From: Burkholderia sp.
GTDB taxonomy: Bacteria > Pseudomonadota > Gammaproteobacteria > Burkholderiales > Burkholderiaceae
Direction: 5' to 3'
DNA: 23,620 bases
NCBI GenBank assembly: GCA_028292565.1
Contig: JAQGMD010000204.1
Coordinates: forward strand, 1 to 23,620
The number at the start of each line of letters is the position of its first letter. Within the stretch, counting starts at the first letter, position 1. The notes beneath the pieces are model-generated. The model saw only the letters and a list, made by a program, of their open reading frames with translations. It was not told the origin of the DNA and made no database searches. Of the stretch, positions 7,316-15,744 are shown one piece after another. The translations under genes and the position numbers were made by a program.

Positions 7316-8437
7316 TCACCTTATTCGCGCAGGACTCAGGGCGGCCGGGAGCACCCCGAAGTCGGTGATCCGCGACGGTGCGGGCATGCCCCTGAGCAGT
7401 GCTGCGTAGAGTTCACCGGCAGCCGCCGAAGATTGAATGCCGTAACCGCCTTGCCCCGCGGCCCAGAAAAAACCAGGCACGTCCGCATCGAAACCACCGA
7501 CAACGCTGCCGTCGCCGACAAACGAGCGCAATCCCGCCCAGACATGCCGCGGACGCCGGATCGTTAAAGTGGTCATGGTTTCTATACGGTCGATTGCCAA
7601 TGCGATGTCCAGTTCTTCCGCCTGGACATCGTGCGGCGCTACCGGATCGGCGTTCGCCGGTGAGCCTAGCAGCAAACCGGCATCCGGCTTCACGTAATAG
7701 GATTCGTCGACACCGATGAACATCGGCCAGCGGGAAATGTCGACCCCGTCGGGCGGGGCGAAAGTGAAAGCAGAGCGGCGCATCGGCACCAGCCCTGTCG
7801 GCTTAGCTCCGGCGAGCAAGCCGATAAGGTCGCACCAGGCGCCCGCGGCGTTAATCACAACCGGTGCTTCATACATGCGGCCGCTGGCGGTTACACGCCA
7901 GACATCACCGTGATATTCCATGGCGGTTACTTCGGCACCGCAGGAAATCATGCCACCCGCGGCTCTGACACCGCGCAAATATCCCTGATGCAGGGCATGT
8001 ACATCGATATCGGCGGCATCCGGTTCGTACACTGCACCAAGCACCCGGTCGCGGCGCAGCACGGGCACCAATGCGCAAGCGCCAGCGGCATCCAGCCGTC
8101 TTGCGTCGTCGGACACGGACTGCACGATCGCGTGCTGCTGCTCAAGCAAGTCTTGCTGACCGGTGCCGGCCACCATCATCGCCCCGCGCGGCGACAGGAT
8201 AGGGTGGTCGGTGAAGCCGGCGGGTGGCACTTCGAAAAACGCCCGGCTGGCGCAGGTCAGTGCACGCACCTGGGGCGGGCCGTAGCTTTCCATGAAGAGC
8301 GCGGCCGAGCGGCCGGTGCTGTGATAACCGGGCTGCGATTCGCGTTCCAGCAAAGTAATCTTTGCATGCGGCGCCAGCCAGTAGCCGATGGACGCTCCCG
8401 CGATGCCCGCGCCGATGATCAGATAGTCGGTTTGCAC
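7316..8437 (-). CDS. FAD-dependent D-amino acid dehydrogenase, D-arginine dehydrogenase (DauA)-like
   Basis: The 373-residue product starts MQTDYLIIGAGIAGAS with the FAD-binding GxGxxG and ends with the DAO-family segment GQGGYGIQSSAAAGE. It aligns by eye along its whole length with Pseudomonas D-arginine dehydrogenase as I remember it: YHSTGRSAA, PQVRALT, VPVLRRD, DIDVHALHQGYLRG, NAAGAWCD, RRSAF, LLGSPANADPV, TIRRP and GLRSF. The carboxylate-binding arginines (RRSAF, TIRRP) and tyrosines (Y52, DESYYVKP, GGYG) are kept. Positions equivalent to His48 and Glu87 of the Pseudomonas enzyme are L47 and A86, so a different D-amino acid is likely to be preferred. The GTG at 8437 is chosen because GGAGG precedes it by 10 bases; an ATG at 8470 and a GTG at 8494 are alternatives. 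It is divergent from cbpA. Confidence 0.87.
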   Translation of the reverse strand: MQTDYLIIGAGIAGASIGYWLAPHAKITLLERESQPGYHSTGRSAALFMESYGPPQVRALTCASRAFFEVPPAGFTDHPILSPRGAMMVAGTGQQDLLEQQHAIVQSVSDDARRLDAAGACALVPVLRRDRVLGAVYEPDAADIDVHALHQGYLRGVRAAGGMISCGAEVTAMEYHGDVWRVTASGRMYEAPVVINAAGAWCDLIGLLAGAKPTGLVPMRRSAFTFAPPDGVDISRWPMFIGVDESYYVKPDAGLLLGSPANADPVAPHDVQAEELDIALAIDRIETMTTLTIRRPRHVWAGLRSFVGDGSVVGGFDADVPGFFWAAGQGGYGIQSSAAAGELYAALLRGMPAPSRITDFGVLPAALSPARIR

Positions 8438-8497
8438 TTCCGTTGGTCCTCCGGTTTTCCTGAAAAGCATACTCGCAAACCTGTTTTGTCGCACCCG

Positions 8498-8524
8498 CCG
8501 CGGGACCTTGGTGAACTCCCGCGG
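8498..8524. promoter_or_regulatory. Perfect 8-bp inverted repeat between divergent genes
   Basis: CCGCGGGA (8498-8505) and TCCCGCGG (8517-8524) are exact reverse complements with an 11-base gap, in the 155-bp region between the flavoenzyme gene and cbpA. It could be an operator or a hairpin in either leader. It is GC-rich in a GC-rich genome, so chance is possible. Confidence 0.35.
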
Positions 8525-8592
8525 GCATGCCTTGCCTAATATTCAGAAGTTCCCACCGGCGGCTTTTCCGTCCGCCTTCCCATAGGATTCCC

Positions 8593-9558
8593 ATGAAGTA
8601 CAAGGATTACTACCAGGCCTTGGGCGTCGAACGCGATGCGTCGCCGGACGAGATCAAGAAAGCGTATCGCAAGCTTGCTCATCAGTATCACCCGGACGTA
8701 TCCAAGGATCCGAAGGCTGAAGAGAAATTCAAGGAAGTTGCGGAAGCGTACGGGACGTTGAAGGATGCCGACAAACGGCGGGAGTACGACAACCTTGGCC
8801 GCCGCCCCGCCGGCGAAAGTTTTACGCCGCCGCCAGACTGGCAACAGCACTTCGGCGGGGGCGACCAGTCCTATTTTGACGACATGGACCTGGCCGATAT
8901 CCTGTCTGCATTCACCGGCGCGCGTCGCGCCGGCGGGGGGGGCGACAGGGCGCGTGGACGGGAGAATTTCCCGATGCCGGGCCAGGACTTCGAGGTGACC
9001 GTTCCCGTCCGGCTTGAACAGGTCTATCGCGGGGACGATGTTGACGTCAATGTCGAGGTCCCCGAGTACGACGAAAATGGTTTTGCCCACCGGGTGCCGC
9101 GCACTTACCGGGTGCACGTTCCGAATGGCGCAACCGACGGGCAACGGCTGCGCCTGCCCGGCAAAGGCGGCCCGGGCCGCAATCGCGGCAAGCCTGGAGA
9201 TTTGTATGTCAGGCTCGCGCTGCAGCCACATCCGCTGTTCCGGGTCGAGGGCCACGACCTATATCTTGATTTACCGCTGGCTCCCTGGGAAGGCGTGCTC
9301 GGCGCCAAGGTCCTGATCCCGACATTGGGCGGGCCGGTTGAGCTCACCATCAAGCCGGGCACCAGTACCGGGCAACGCTTGCGCCTTGGCAAGCGCGGGC
9401 TGCCGAAACCGGACGGAACCGCCGGAGATCTCTATGCGGTGGTGCAGATAGAGGTGCCTAAGACCGTCAGCGTACGCGAGCGCGCGTTGTACGAAGAGCT
9501 CGCCGCAGTTTCACACTTCAATCCGCGCAAGCACTTTCAGGTTGGAGCGCCAACATGA
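8593..9558 (+). CDS. cbpA: CbpA, DnaJ-class (type II J-protein) co-chaperone / curved-DNA-binding protein
   Basis: The 321-residue product has an N-terminal J domain (about 1-70, [20 protein letters not shown] with the HPD motif in [10 protein letters not shown]), a Gly-rich linker (about 95-125, including [12 protein letters not shown]) and DnaJ C-terminal beta-sandwich domains (about 130-305; [24 protein letters not shown]). The zinc-finger cysteine repeats of classical DnaJ are absent, which marks the CbpA type. It stimulates DnaK ATPase and can bind curved DNA. The start at 8593 is the Met directly before the J domain, with AGGA a few bases upstream. Its TGA overlaps the ATG of cbpM (ATGA), showing translational coupling. 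Confidence 0.95.
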   Translation: MKYKDYYQALGVERDASPDEIKKAYRKLAHQYHPDVSKDPKAEEKFKEVAEAYGTLKDADKRREYDNLGRRPAGESFTPPPDWQQHFGGGDQSYFDDMDLADILSAFTGARRAGGGGDRARGRENFPMPGQDFEVTVPVRLEQVYRGDDVDVNVEVPEYDENGFAHRVPRTYRVHVPNGATDGQRLRLPGKGGPGRNRGKPGDLYVRLALQPHPLFRVEGHDLYLDLPLAPWEGVLGAKVLIPTLGGPVELTIKPGTSTGQRLRLGKRGLPKPDGTAGDLYAVVQIEVPKTVSVRERALYEELAAVSHFNPRKHFQVGAPT

Positions 9559-9896
9559 TAGTCCAAGTCACCGATGCGATCTGGCTGGATGATTCCGAGG
9601 TCTGCACGGCCGAGCAACTGGCCGAAGTGTCCGGCCTCTCGACCGGGGAGATTGATGACCTGATTCAAAACGGCGTCATCATTCCGATCGACGAAACAGC
9701 GGAACCCAAATCTTTTCCCCTGCATGACATGGTTACCGTGAGAACCGCACGCAGGTTGCGCGACGATTTCGAACTCGACGCGCACGGCGTAGCGCTGGCG
9801 CTTACCTTGCTGGGTCATATTGACCATCTCGAAGGCCAACTGCAGGCCGTACGAGCGCGGCTGATACGCGCCATCGGAGGGCGGACACAGCTCTGA
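9555..9896 (+). CDS. cbpM: CbpM, modulator of CbpA
   Basis: The 113-residue product has a MerR-like helix-turn-helix look ([20 protein letters not shown] near residues 17-36) and a C-terminal helix with [12 protein letters not shown], matching chaperone-modulator CbpM. CbpM binds the J domain of CbpA and inhibits both its co-chaperone and DNA-binding activities. The gene overlaps cbpA by four bases, which is the usual arrangement and the strongest support for the call. Confidence 0.93.
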   Translation: MIVQVTDAIWLDDSEVCTAEQLAEVSGLSTGEIDDLIQNGVIIPIDETAEPKSFPLHDMVTVRTARRLRDDFELDAHGVALALTLLGHIDHLEGQLQAVRARLIRAIGGRTQL

Positions 9897-9991
9897 CCGG
9901 TGCGGCGCTGCCGTCATAACACTATTTCCGGTACCATCCTGTACGGCGGCTTGCCCGCCCATAGAACAAAAACGATCCTCAGGAGGCCGGG

Positions 9992-11224
9992 ATGAAAGTT
10001 GCAATTGTGGGCGCCGGCATAGGCGGCCTGACGCTGGCATTAATGCTTCATGAACGCGGCATCGACGTTGAAGTATTCGAGGCGGTAAGCGAGATCAGGC
10101 CGTTGGGTGTGGGCATCAACCTGCTGCCGCACGCCAGCCAACAACTCTGTCTGCTGGGCCTGGAGGAGTGTCTCGCGCAGGAGGGCATAGAAACATCGAC
10201 CCTGGCGTACTTCAACAAGTTTGGCCAGGAAATCTGGCGCGAGCCGCGCGGACGCGCCGCCGGTTACGCCTGGCCGCAATTCTCGATCCATAGAGGCCAG
10301 CTGCAAATGACGTTGCTCGAGAAGGCGATCGAGCGCCTCGGGCGCGGCAAGATCCACGCGGGCCATTCTTTCCACTCGTTTCTGCAAGTCGCCGACAAGG
10401 TCATTTCGACTTTCTCGCGCCGCAATGATGGCGACGTCGTCACAATCGAATCGGATATCCTGGTTGGCGCGGACGGCATCCATTCATCCGTACGCAAATT
10501 CTTGTACCCCAGCGGCGACCTTCCGCGTTTCTCGGGCCGCATGCTATGGCGCGCCATAACGGCAGCTGAGCCCTACATGGACGGGCGCGGCATGTTCATG
10601 GCCGGCTACCAGGACCAGAAGTTCGTCGCTTATCCCATCTCCGAAACCAGCCGCAAGCAAGGACGCTCCGTGATCAATTGGATCGCGGAATTGCGGGTGC
10701 CGGATGGCGAGTTGCCCAGCACCGACTGGAATCGCCAGGTCGACAAGACGGTATTCAGCGAGGCCTTTGCGCGATGGAAGTGGGACTGGATCGACATCCC
10801 GGCCCTGATCGACGGCGCTGAAGCCATCTACGAATTCCCGCTTGTCGACCGTGATCCCTTGCCGCGCTGGACTTTTGAACGCGTGACGCTGTTGGGTGAC
10901 GCCGCCCATCCGATGTACCCGATCGGATCGAACGGCAGTGCACAGGCGATCCTGGATGCCCGTTACCTGAGTGACTGTCTTGTGAGCGAGTCAAATATTT
11001 CGTACGCGCTGCGCGAGTACGAGGCGGAAAGACTGCCACGCACAACAGGAATAGTTCTGCGCAACCGTATGAATGGGCCGGAACAGGTGATGCAAATGGC
11101 CGAAGAACGCGCGCCGAACGGTTTCACCAACATCGAGAAGGTGATCCCGAGGCAGAAGCTGGAAGAAATCTCCTTGCGCTACAAGCGTCTGGCGGGCTTT
11201 GACAAAGACGCCTTACGAACCTGA
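9992..11224 (+). CDS. FAD-dependent monooxygenase, PhzS-like (group A flavin hydroxylase)
   Basis: The 410-residue product shows the FAD GxGxxG (VGAGIGGLTLAL, residues 5-16), the DG motif (LVGADGIHSSVR, about 158-169) and the GD motif (LLGDAAHPMYPIGSNG, about 299-314). These are the three hallmarks of NAD(P)H-dependent aromatic hydroxylases. Further stretches (EIRPLGVGIN, PQFSIHRGQLQM, AYPIS, VDRDPLP) match the PhzS family of phenazine monooxygenases as I remember it. No other phenazine genes are nearby, so the substrate is open; a small aromatic acid is plausible. AGGAGG (9981-9986) lies five bases before the ATG. The 3' end overlaps the convergent reductase gene by 12 bp. Confidence 0.88.
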   Translation: MKVAIVGAGIGGLTLALMLHERGIDVEVFEAVSEIRPLGVGINLLPHASQQLCLLGLEECLAQEGIETSTLAYFNKFGQEIWREPRGRAAGYAWPQFSIHRGQLQMTLLEKAIERLGRGKIHAGHSFHSFLQVADKVISTFSRRNDGDVVTIESDILVGADGIHSSVRKFLYPSGDLPRFSGRMLWRAITAAEPYMDGRGMFMAGYQDQKFVAYPISETSRKQGRSVINWIAELRVPDGELPSTDWNRQVDKTVFSEAFARWKWDWIDIPALIDGAEAIYEFPLVDRDPLPRWTFERVTLLGDAAHPMYPIGSNGSAQAILDARYLSDCLVSESNISYALREYEAERLPRTTGIVLRNRMNGPEQVMQMAEERAPNGFTNIEKVIPRQKLEEISLRYKRLAGFDKDALRT

Positions 11225-12163
11225 AACCGCCCCGGGGCCAACCCGAAGCAGGATCTTCCCGACGGCATGGCCGCTTTCGCTCAATTCGTGGGCAGCCCTG
11301 GCTTCATGCAACGGAAATTCCTCGCCTATCATGACCTTGAGCACGCCGTTGTCCACCAGTTCCGCGATCTTCCTCAAGCGGGCGCCATCGGACCTCCCCT
11401 GGACCGCCTTGGCCGTGACACCGTGATGTTTGGCGACTTCCTCGTCGACCGGCCCTGTCAGTGACAAGAGAATGCCGCCTTTGCGTACCAGCTTGAAAGA
11501 GTTGGTTTGGGTCTCGCCGCCTATAGCATCGAGCACCACATCCACCTCTTTTACGCGCGCGCTGAAGTCTTCCGTGCGGTAATCGATGACTTCATCAGCA
11601 CCCAACGATTTCACCATGTCCGTGTTGGAGCCCGAGGTGGTGGCTATGACTTTCGCCTTCCAGTACTTGGCGAGCTGCACGGCAAACATGCCTACGCCGC
11701 CCGACGCCGCATGAATCAATATCGTCTGGCCCGGTTTGATCCGCGCATCATCAAACAGCGCCGTCCACGCAGTTGTCGCGGCAAGCGGAATGCCAGCGGC
11801 CTCAGCCAGCGTAATACTCTTGGGCGCCAGCGCAACCATTCCGGCGCGCACGCCAGTATTTTCGGCATACGCGCCGAGGCGCAATATCTCGGTCTTCGCA
11901 TACACCGCGTCGCCGAACGCGAATTGAGTCACCTTGTCCCCGACGCGCAGTATGGTGCCCGCGACGTCCATGCCGAGAGTCAATGGCAGCGAATATGGGA
12001 TGATGGTTTTCAACTGACCCTGCCGGATCTTCCAGTCTATCGGATTGACGCCGGCCGCCACCACGGTGAGGATCACGTCTTCGGGATGCATGATCGGTGG
12101 GGGGGCTTCTTCGTACTGAAGTACGCTGGGGTCCCCATATTGATGAATCCGAACCGCTTTCAT
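11213..12163 (-). CDS. NADP-dependent zinc-free medium-chain reductase (quinone oxidoreductase type)
   Basis: The 316-residue product starts MKAVRIHQYGDPSVLQYEEA, the standard opening of quinone-oxidoreductase-like MDR proteins. The GroES-like fold spans about 1-125 (GVNPIDWKIRQG, GMDVAGTI) and the Rossmann domain about 130-250, with the nucleotide loop HAASGGVGMFAVQLAK. Cys/His ligands for catalytic or structural zinc are absent, so it should reduce enones or quinones with NADPH rather than oxidise alcohols. The frame is open for another 249 codons upstream, but the ATG at 12163 has GAGGAG six bases before it and begins the family homology; the extension runs across the RES gene in another frame. 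Confidence 0.9.
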   Translation of the reverse strand: MKAVRIHQYGDPSVLQYEEAPPPIMHPEDVILTVVAAGVNPIDWKIRQGQLKTIIPYSLPLTLGMDVAGTILRVGDKVTQFAFGDAVYAKTEILRLGAYAENTGVRAGMVALAPKSITLAEAAGIPLAATTAWTALFDDARIKPGQTILIHAASGGVGMFAVQLAKYWKAKVIATTSGSNTDMVKSLGADEVIDYRTEDFSARVKEVDVVLDAIGGETQTNSFKLVRKGGILLSLTGPVDEEVAKHHGVTAKAVQGRSDGARLRKIAELVDNGVLKVMIGEEFPLHEARAAHELSESGHAVGKILLRVGPGAVSGS

Positions 12164-12231
12164 CGGATGCTCCTCGGAACATCGCCAGGGGCGAATTTCA
12201 GGTGGGTGTTCAATACGACCAGTGCGTCCCG

Positions 12232-12957
12232 CTATAGTTCGCCGCCCGCCGCGCCCCATACTTGCGTTACGAATCCGAATGGCTGCGCTTCGAAAATCGA
12301 GTCCAGTCGCCAGATCACGCGTTGCCGGGAAACAGAAAGTGTCCATGCCTGGCTGACAGTCGGCGAACTGGCCGCGAATGCGGTGTGGCTCAGTACTGCC
12401 GCACAGCCTGCGGGCTGAATGTCGCGCACCGATTCGTAACGGATCATCTCGATGCCGGCGGTACGCGCATTTCGCGCCAGCTGCTGGGAATGCGAATAAT
12501 CGAAAAGGTCGGTCCACAGCTTGCGCTGCCTCGAAAGCGGCGGCTTCTGCAAGTCGATGGAAAGCGCGCGAACCGGCGTCGTGAACGCGGTTTGCTGCAT
12601 AGGCCCGATAGACTTCAGCCCGGGACTGTCCATCAACTGGTGCCATCGCCAGTAGCCGAGCTCCGCACACGCGGTGCGTTGCAGTTCTGCGCCGTAGAAC
12701 ACGCCCGGATCGGCCGGTCCGCGAAAACGTGAGCCGGACGGGAGTGGAGGGTAGCGAAAGGGTGTAAAGAGGAGCCAGTGCGGCGCGTCCTGCCCTTCGG
12801 GGACCGCCGGTTTGGAGTCGTCGAGCAGGCGTTCGAGCAGCGCTTGTTCGTCCAGGGTGTCGACCAATACCATCGTCGAAACGCGGTGCTGCGCCTCCAC
12901 CGCCCGCCACAAATCGAGTGAAACAGTTTCGGTCTTAAACTCGCCCACGGCGCGCAT
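12232..12957 (-). CDS. RES-domain toxin of a RES-Xre type toxin-antitoxin module
   Basis: The 241-residue product contains a RES domain: the Arg region PSGSRFRGPADPGVFYGAE, the Glu in the same block followed by CAELGYWRW, and the Ser in IRYESVRD. Characterised RES toxins deplete cellular NAD+, which arrests growth until an antitoxin binds them. No stop or frameshift interrupts the domain. The ATG at 12957 overlaps the end of the antitoxin frame by 23 bp; I see no Shine-Dalgarno sequence, so its translation may depend on coupling to the upstream frame. A longer form from 12999 is possible but would overlap the antitoxin further. It is 68 bp upstream of the reductase gene on the same strand. 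Confidence 0.82.
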   Translation of the reverse strand: MRAVGEFKTETVSLDLWRAVEAQHRVSTMVLVDTLDEQALLERLLDDSKPAVPEGQDAPHWLLFTPFRYPPLPSGSRFRGPADPGVFYGAELQRTACAELGYWRWHQLMDSPGLKSIGPMQQTAFTTPVRALSIDLQKPPLSRQRKLWTDLFDYSHSQQLARNARTAGIEMIRYESVRDIQPAGCAAVLSHTAFAASSPTVSQAWTLSVSRQRVIWRLDSIFEAQPFGFVTQVWGAAGGEL

Positions 12958-13274
12958 CCAGATAGCGCAGGACGCGAACCAGCCCCTCGGTGGATTCAAT
13001 CAGTTCGGCCGGACCACCGTTCAGCGCGGTGTTATGTCCTGCTAACCATTGCTGTGCGCTGTCGCCATAGCCGAGAATCGCGTCAATGGAGCGAAAAAGC
13101 CGGACGAAGAGGAGGCCGAATTCGCACTCCTTGCGCCGCTCCGGGCTGAGCAGGTAATTGCCCGCGTAAATGCGCGAAACGGTTGCCGCACCGACCTGCT
13201 GCTCGCACGACGGCCTTGGTCAGAGTCGCTGCTGCGGTGGGATCGTGTATCTGCGTATGACCAGCAGCGTTCAT
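12935..13274 (-). pseudogene. Xre/MbcA/ParS-type antitoxin gene, frameshifted and apparently internally deleted
   Basis: From the ATG at 13274 one frame reads MNAAGHTQIHDPTAAATLTK and on to AVVRAA near 13198. A second frame then reads VGAATVSRIYAGNYLLSPE, FGLLFVRLFRSIDAILGYGD, NTALNGGPAELIESTEGLVR and VLRYLDARRGRV, ending TAA at 12935. The second frame is the typical C-terminal toxin-binding domain of these antitoxins, but it has a TGA just upstream of the junction and no usual start codon. In relatives as I remember them, about 15 more residues of the helix-turn-helix lie between the RAA and ATVSR segments, so a deletion that is not a multiple of three is the simplest explanation. A sequencing error cannot be excluded. 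The out-of-frame product would end at 13083. Confidence 0.7.
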
Positions 13275-13583
13275 GGTTGGCCCCGTTCCCATAGAAATTC
13301 AATACCGTTCGTTACCATTGCCACGCCCTAGAGGGGACCGATCGTCATCACATTTTGAAAAAAATAGCGGTTTAGCCATTAAATAATTGCTTTCTGCCAT
13401 TATTTTCCTCTATGCAAGGACTATAATACTCAGTCATAAAACGATGATTTCTTTCGGTTTCGCAGTTAGGGCGACATTCCTGACCGCAGATAAAAAAACA
13501 AGGGCGGAGATGACCGGGGGCTAGCGCGAGTTCGATCGCCCCGGCGCACGCCCATTATGGATCCTGGCGTAGCGCTCTAAAAA
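13275..13583. other. Intergenic region between antitoxin remnant and HDOD kinase gene
   Basis: The part from about 13345 to 13460 is clearly AT-rich and holds a consensus -10 box. Further down, an imperfect hairpin (CCGGGG at 13514-13519 against CCCCGG at 13539-13544) lies in the expected leader, followed by a seven-codon frame (MDPGVAL, 13557-13580) that ends three bases before the kinase start, in the same frame. No Shine-Dalgarno sequence is visible before the kinase ATG. Confidence 0.5.
13399..13427 (+). promoter_or_regulatory. Candidate sigma-70 promoter for the HDOD kinase operon
   Basis: A perfect TATAAT lies at 13422-13427 in an AT-rich stretch. The -35 region about 16-17 bases upstream is poor (TTATTT-like), which suggests weak or activator-dependent use. 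Transcription would start near 13434 and give a leader of about 150 bases. Confidence 0.45.
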
Positions 13584-15737
13584 ATGCACCCATCCGAAAT
13601 AGACAATGCTCCGGATATCCGCAGCCGCCTTTCGGCAGCGCGGCTACCGGCAATGCCGCAGATACTTCTGCAGTTGCTCGAGCATTGTCAGGCGGACGAG
13701 ATGAGCATGGCCGAAGTGGCCGAGCTGGTGGACAAAGATGTGGCGCTGACCGCGAAAATCTTTGACCTCGCCAACAGCGGCTCGTCGTATCACCGCACCA
13801 ACCAGCCGGCGAATCTCGAACTGGCATTAATGGCACTTGGCGCAGATATGGTCAGGACCTTGCTGATCAGGGAATCCATCGCACAGGTTTTCGACAACGC
13901 CTCGCATTCAAACGAGCTCGACCTTCGCGGTTTCTGGAAACACTCCCTGATGGCGGCGGTAGTGGGGCAGATGGTCGCCGCGAAGATGGGGTATCCCCAT
14001 ACCGAAGAGGCATACCTTGCGGGGTTGCTTCACGATGTCGGACGCCTCGCGTTGCTGATGACGGTGCCCAGGGAAGAGGCCGCCAATATTCCCGCCGGGG
14101 ATGATGAAGACATTTGCGCGGTCGAGCGACGCACACTGCATATCACGCATCCGCAGGCAGGGGCTTGCCTGGTAGGGCGCTGGGAGCTGGACTCCTTTCT
14201 CGCCGACAGCGTTCTCTATCACCATGAATCGATAGACCGCCTCGAGAGATCACATCCACTTATCCGTATCGGATTCGTCGCACACCAGCTCTCCGGCGAG
14301 GAGCTCGATGACGGGACACTTGAAACGCTGGGTACCCTGTGTGGTATCGGTGCCGGAGTGCTGGGCCTGATTCGGGGCAGGGCGGAAGTGCGCGTAGAAA
14401 AGGCGGCTGCGCGGCTCGGCATCGACCTGACCGGCACAGAAAAGATGCCAGGCCCAATGATGCGCTCCGGACATGCCCCCGACCCTGCCAGGGAGCGGCT
14501 TAGCGCCAAGGTCCGCGACTTGGTTGTGGCGGCTGAAGCGGGGCGCTCTTTTGCCCGGCAACAGGGGGAGTCGAAGCTACTCGAAACGGTTACACAGTCA
14601 GCACTGCTGCTGTTTGACTTCGAAGATGCGGCGCTTTTTCTGATTGACGAAAAGACGCAGGCGCTGATCGGAGCGCCGGTAGGCCCGCACCGGCGCCGCC
14701 TCGCTGAGTTTTCCATACCGTTGAACAGCGGTGGCTCCATCGCCACTGCAGCACAACAGGGACGACTTACCTACATCAGTCACGACGGCAATGCCATGGG
14801 CGTGGCCGAGGAGCAATTGCTGCGCATACTCGGCACCGAGCACCTGGTCTGCGCGCCGCTGGTCGTGACACGGCGCTGCCACGGCGTTGTCATCGGAGCC
14901 GCCTCATCGTCGCAACTACCCGCGCTGCGGCAACGCGAAGGCTTTCTCCAGTCCTTCGGCACACAAGTCGCGACCGCACTCAAGTCCGCCTCGATCCGAC
15001 GTGATGAAACAGGCAAGGAAGTCGCCGCGCTCCGGGAAAAATACCGGGAAGCTGCGCGCAGTGCGGCTCACGAGGTCAATAATCCGCTTTCCATCATCAA
15101 GAACTACCTGAGCGTACTCGATCGCAAGCTGGCACGGCAGGAGCCTGTCAGCGCCGAAATATCCATACTCAACGAAGAGATTACCCGGGTCGGCCAGATC
15201 ATCAACCGTCTTGGCGACCTGCAGCCGGCGGTGCGCGAAGGGTCCGCCGAAGTCAATCGTATCGTGAACGAGGTAGCACGCCTGTTCAGGGACACGGAGT
15301 ACGCTGCTCCTTCCGTGAAGATCACTGCACGCACGCTGGACCGGCCGCTGCCGATAGATGGCGACCCCGATATCCTCAAACAGATCCTGGTGAACCTGAT
15401 GAAAAATGCGGTCGAAGCATTGGTCGGCGGCGGTGACATCGGAATAGGTACAAATGGCCTCGTGAACCGGGACGGGCAGCTGTATGTGGAGTTGTGGGTC
15501 AAGGACACGGGGCCCGGGATACACCCGGATCTCATGGCGAATCTGTTTTTTCCGACACGAAGTTCGAAGGGAGAAGGACATCGCGGAATAGGCCTGAGTA
15601 TCGTGCATGGCCTGGTTAAACAACTGCAAGGGTTTGTTACCTGCCGCAGTGATAACAGCGGCACGACCTTTGAGATATTGCTGCCTGCCGGAGTCGCCCT
15701 GACGCCGGCGACACGCGCATTTCAAGAAACCCTCTGA
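13584..15737 (+). CDS. HDOD-GAF sensor histidine kinase
   Basis: The 717-residue product combines an HDOD domain (about 15-215, with FWKHSLMAAVVG, AGLLHDVGRLALL and LYHHES), a GAF-like sensory domain (about 320-470) and a histidine kinase core. The kinase core has the H box AAHEVNNPLSIIKNYL with H496, the N box with N608 (LVNLMKNAVEAL), the G1 box DTGPGIHP (D641) and the G2 box GHRGIGLSIVHG. There is no membrane segment, so the signal should be cytoplasmic. HDOD domains usually relay signals rather than hydrolyse, although the HD doublet is present here. The stop codon overlaps the ribosome site of the next gene, which starts 7 bases later, so the REC-PAS-GGDEF-EAL protein is the natural phosphoacceptor. 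The start is inferred from the HDOD N-terminus, since no Shine-Dalgarno sequence precedes it. Confidence 0.9.
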   Translation: MHPSEIDNAPDIRSRLSAARLPAMPQILLQLLEHCQADEMSMAEVAELVDKDVALTAKIFDLANSGSSYHRTNQPANLELALMALGADMVRTLLIRESIAQVFDNASHSNELDLRGFWKHSLMAAVVGQMVAAKMGYPHTEEAYLAGLLHDVGRLALLMTVPREEAANIPAGDDEDICAVERRTLHITHPQAGACLVGRWELDSFLADSVLYHHESIDRLERSHPLIRIGFVAHQLSGEELDDGTLETLGTLCGIGAGVLGLIRGRAEVRVEKAAARLGIDLTGTEKMPGPMMRSGHAPDPARERLSAKVRDLVVAAEAGRSFARQQGESKLLETVTQSALLLFDFEDAALFLIDEKTQALIGAPVGPHRRRLAEFSIPLNSGGSIATAAQQGRLTYISHDGNAMGVAEEQLLRILGTEHLVCAPLVVTRRCHGVVIGAASSSQLPALRQREGFLQSFGTQVATALKSASIRRDETGKEVAALREKYREAARSAAHEVNNPLSIIKNYLSVLDRKLARQEPVSAEISILNEEITRVGQIINRLGDLQPAVREGSAEVNRIVNEVARLFRDTEYAAPSVKITARTLDRPLPIDGDPDILKQILVNLMKNAVEALVGGGDIGIGTNGLVNRDGQLYVELWVKDTGPGIHPDLMANLFFPTRSSKGEGHRGIGLSIVHGLVKQLQGFVTCRSDNSGTTFEILLPAGVALTPATRAFQETL

Positions 15738-15744
15738 GGTAAAG

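Noticed and set aside
9992..11224. Part of a phenazine biosynthesis cluster
   Set aside because: Only a PhzS-like enzyme is present; no other phz genes are in the window.
12164..12910. 249-codon N-terminal extension of the medium-chain reductase
   Set aside because: It runs over the RES toxin gene in another frame, has no family match, and the ATG at 12163 has a good ribosome site.
13042..13302. 86-codon and 69-codon minus-strand frames over the antitoxin region
   Set aside because: Neither is a whole protein; one supplies only the N-terminal part of the broken antitoxin and the other is a shadow.
13434..13583. Cyclic-di-GMP (GEMM) riboswitch before the HDOD kinase operon
   Set aside because: Looked for because of the GGDEF-EAL gene downstream, but the conserved GEMM core motifs are not present.
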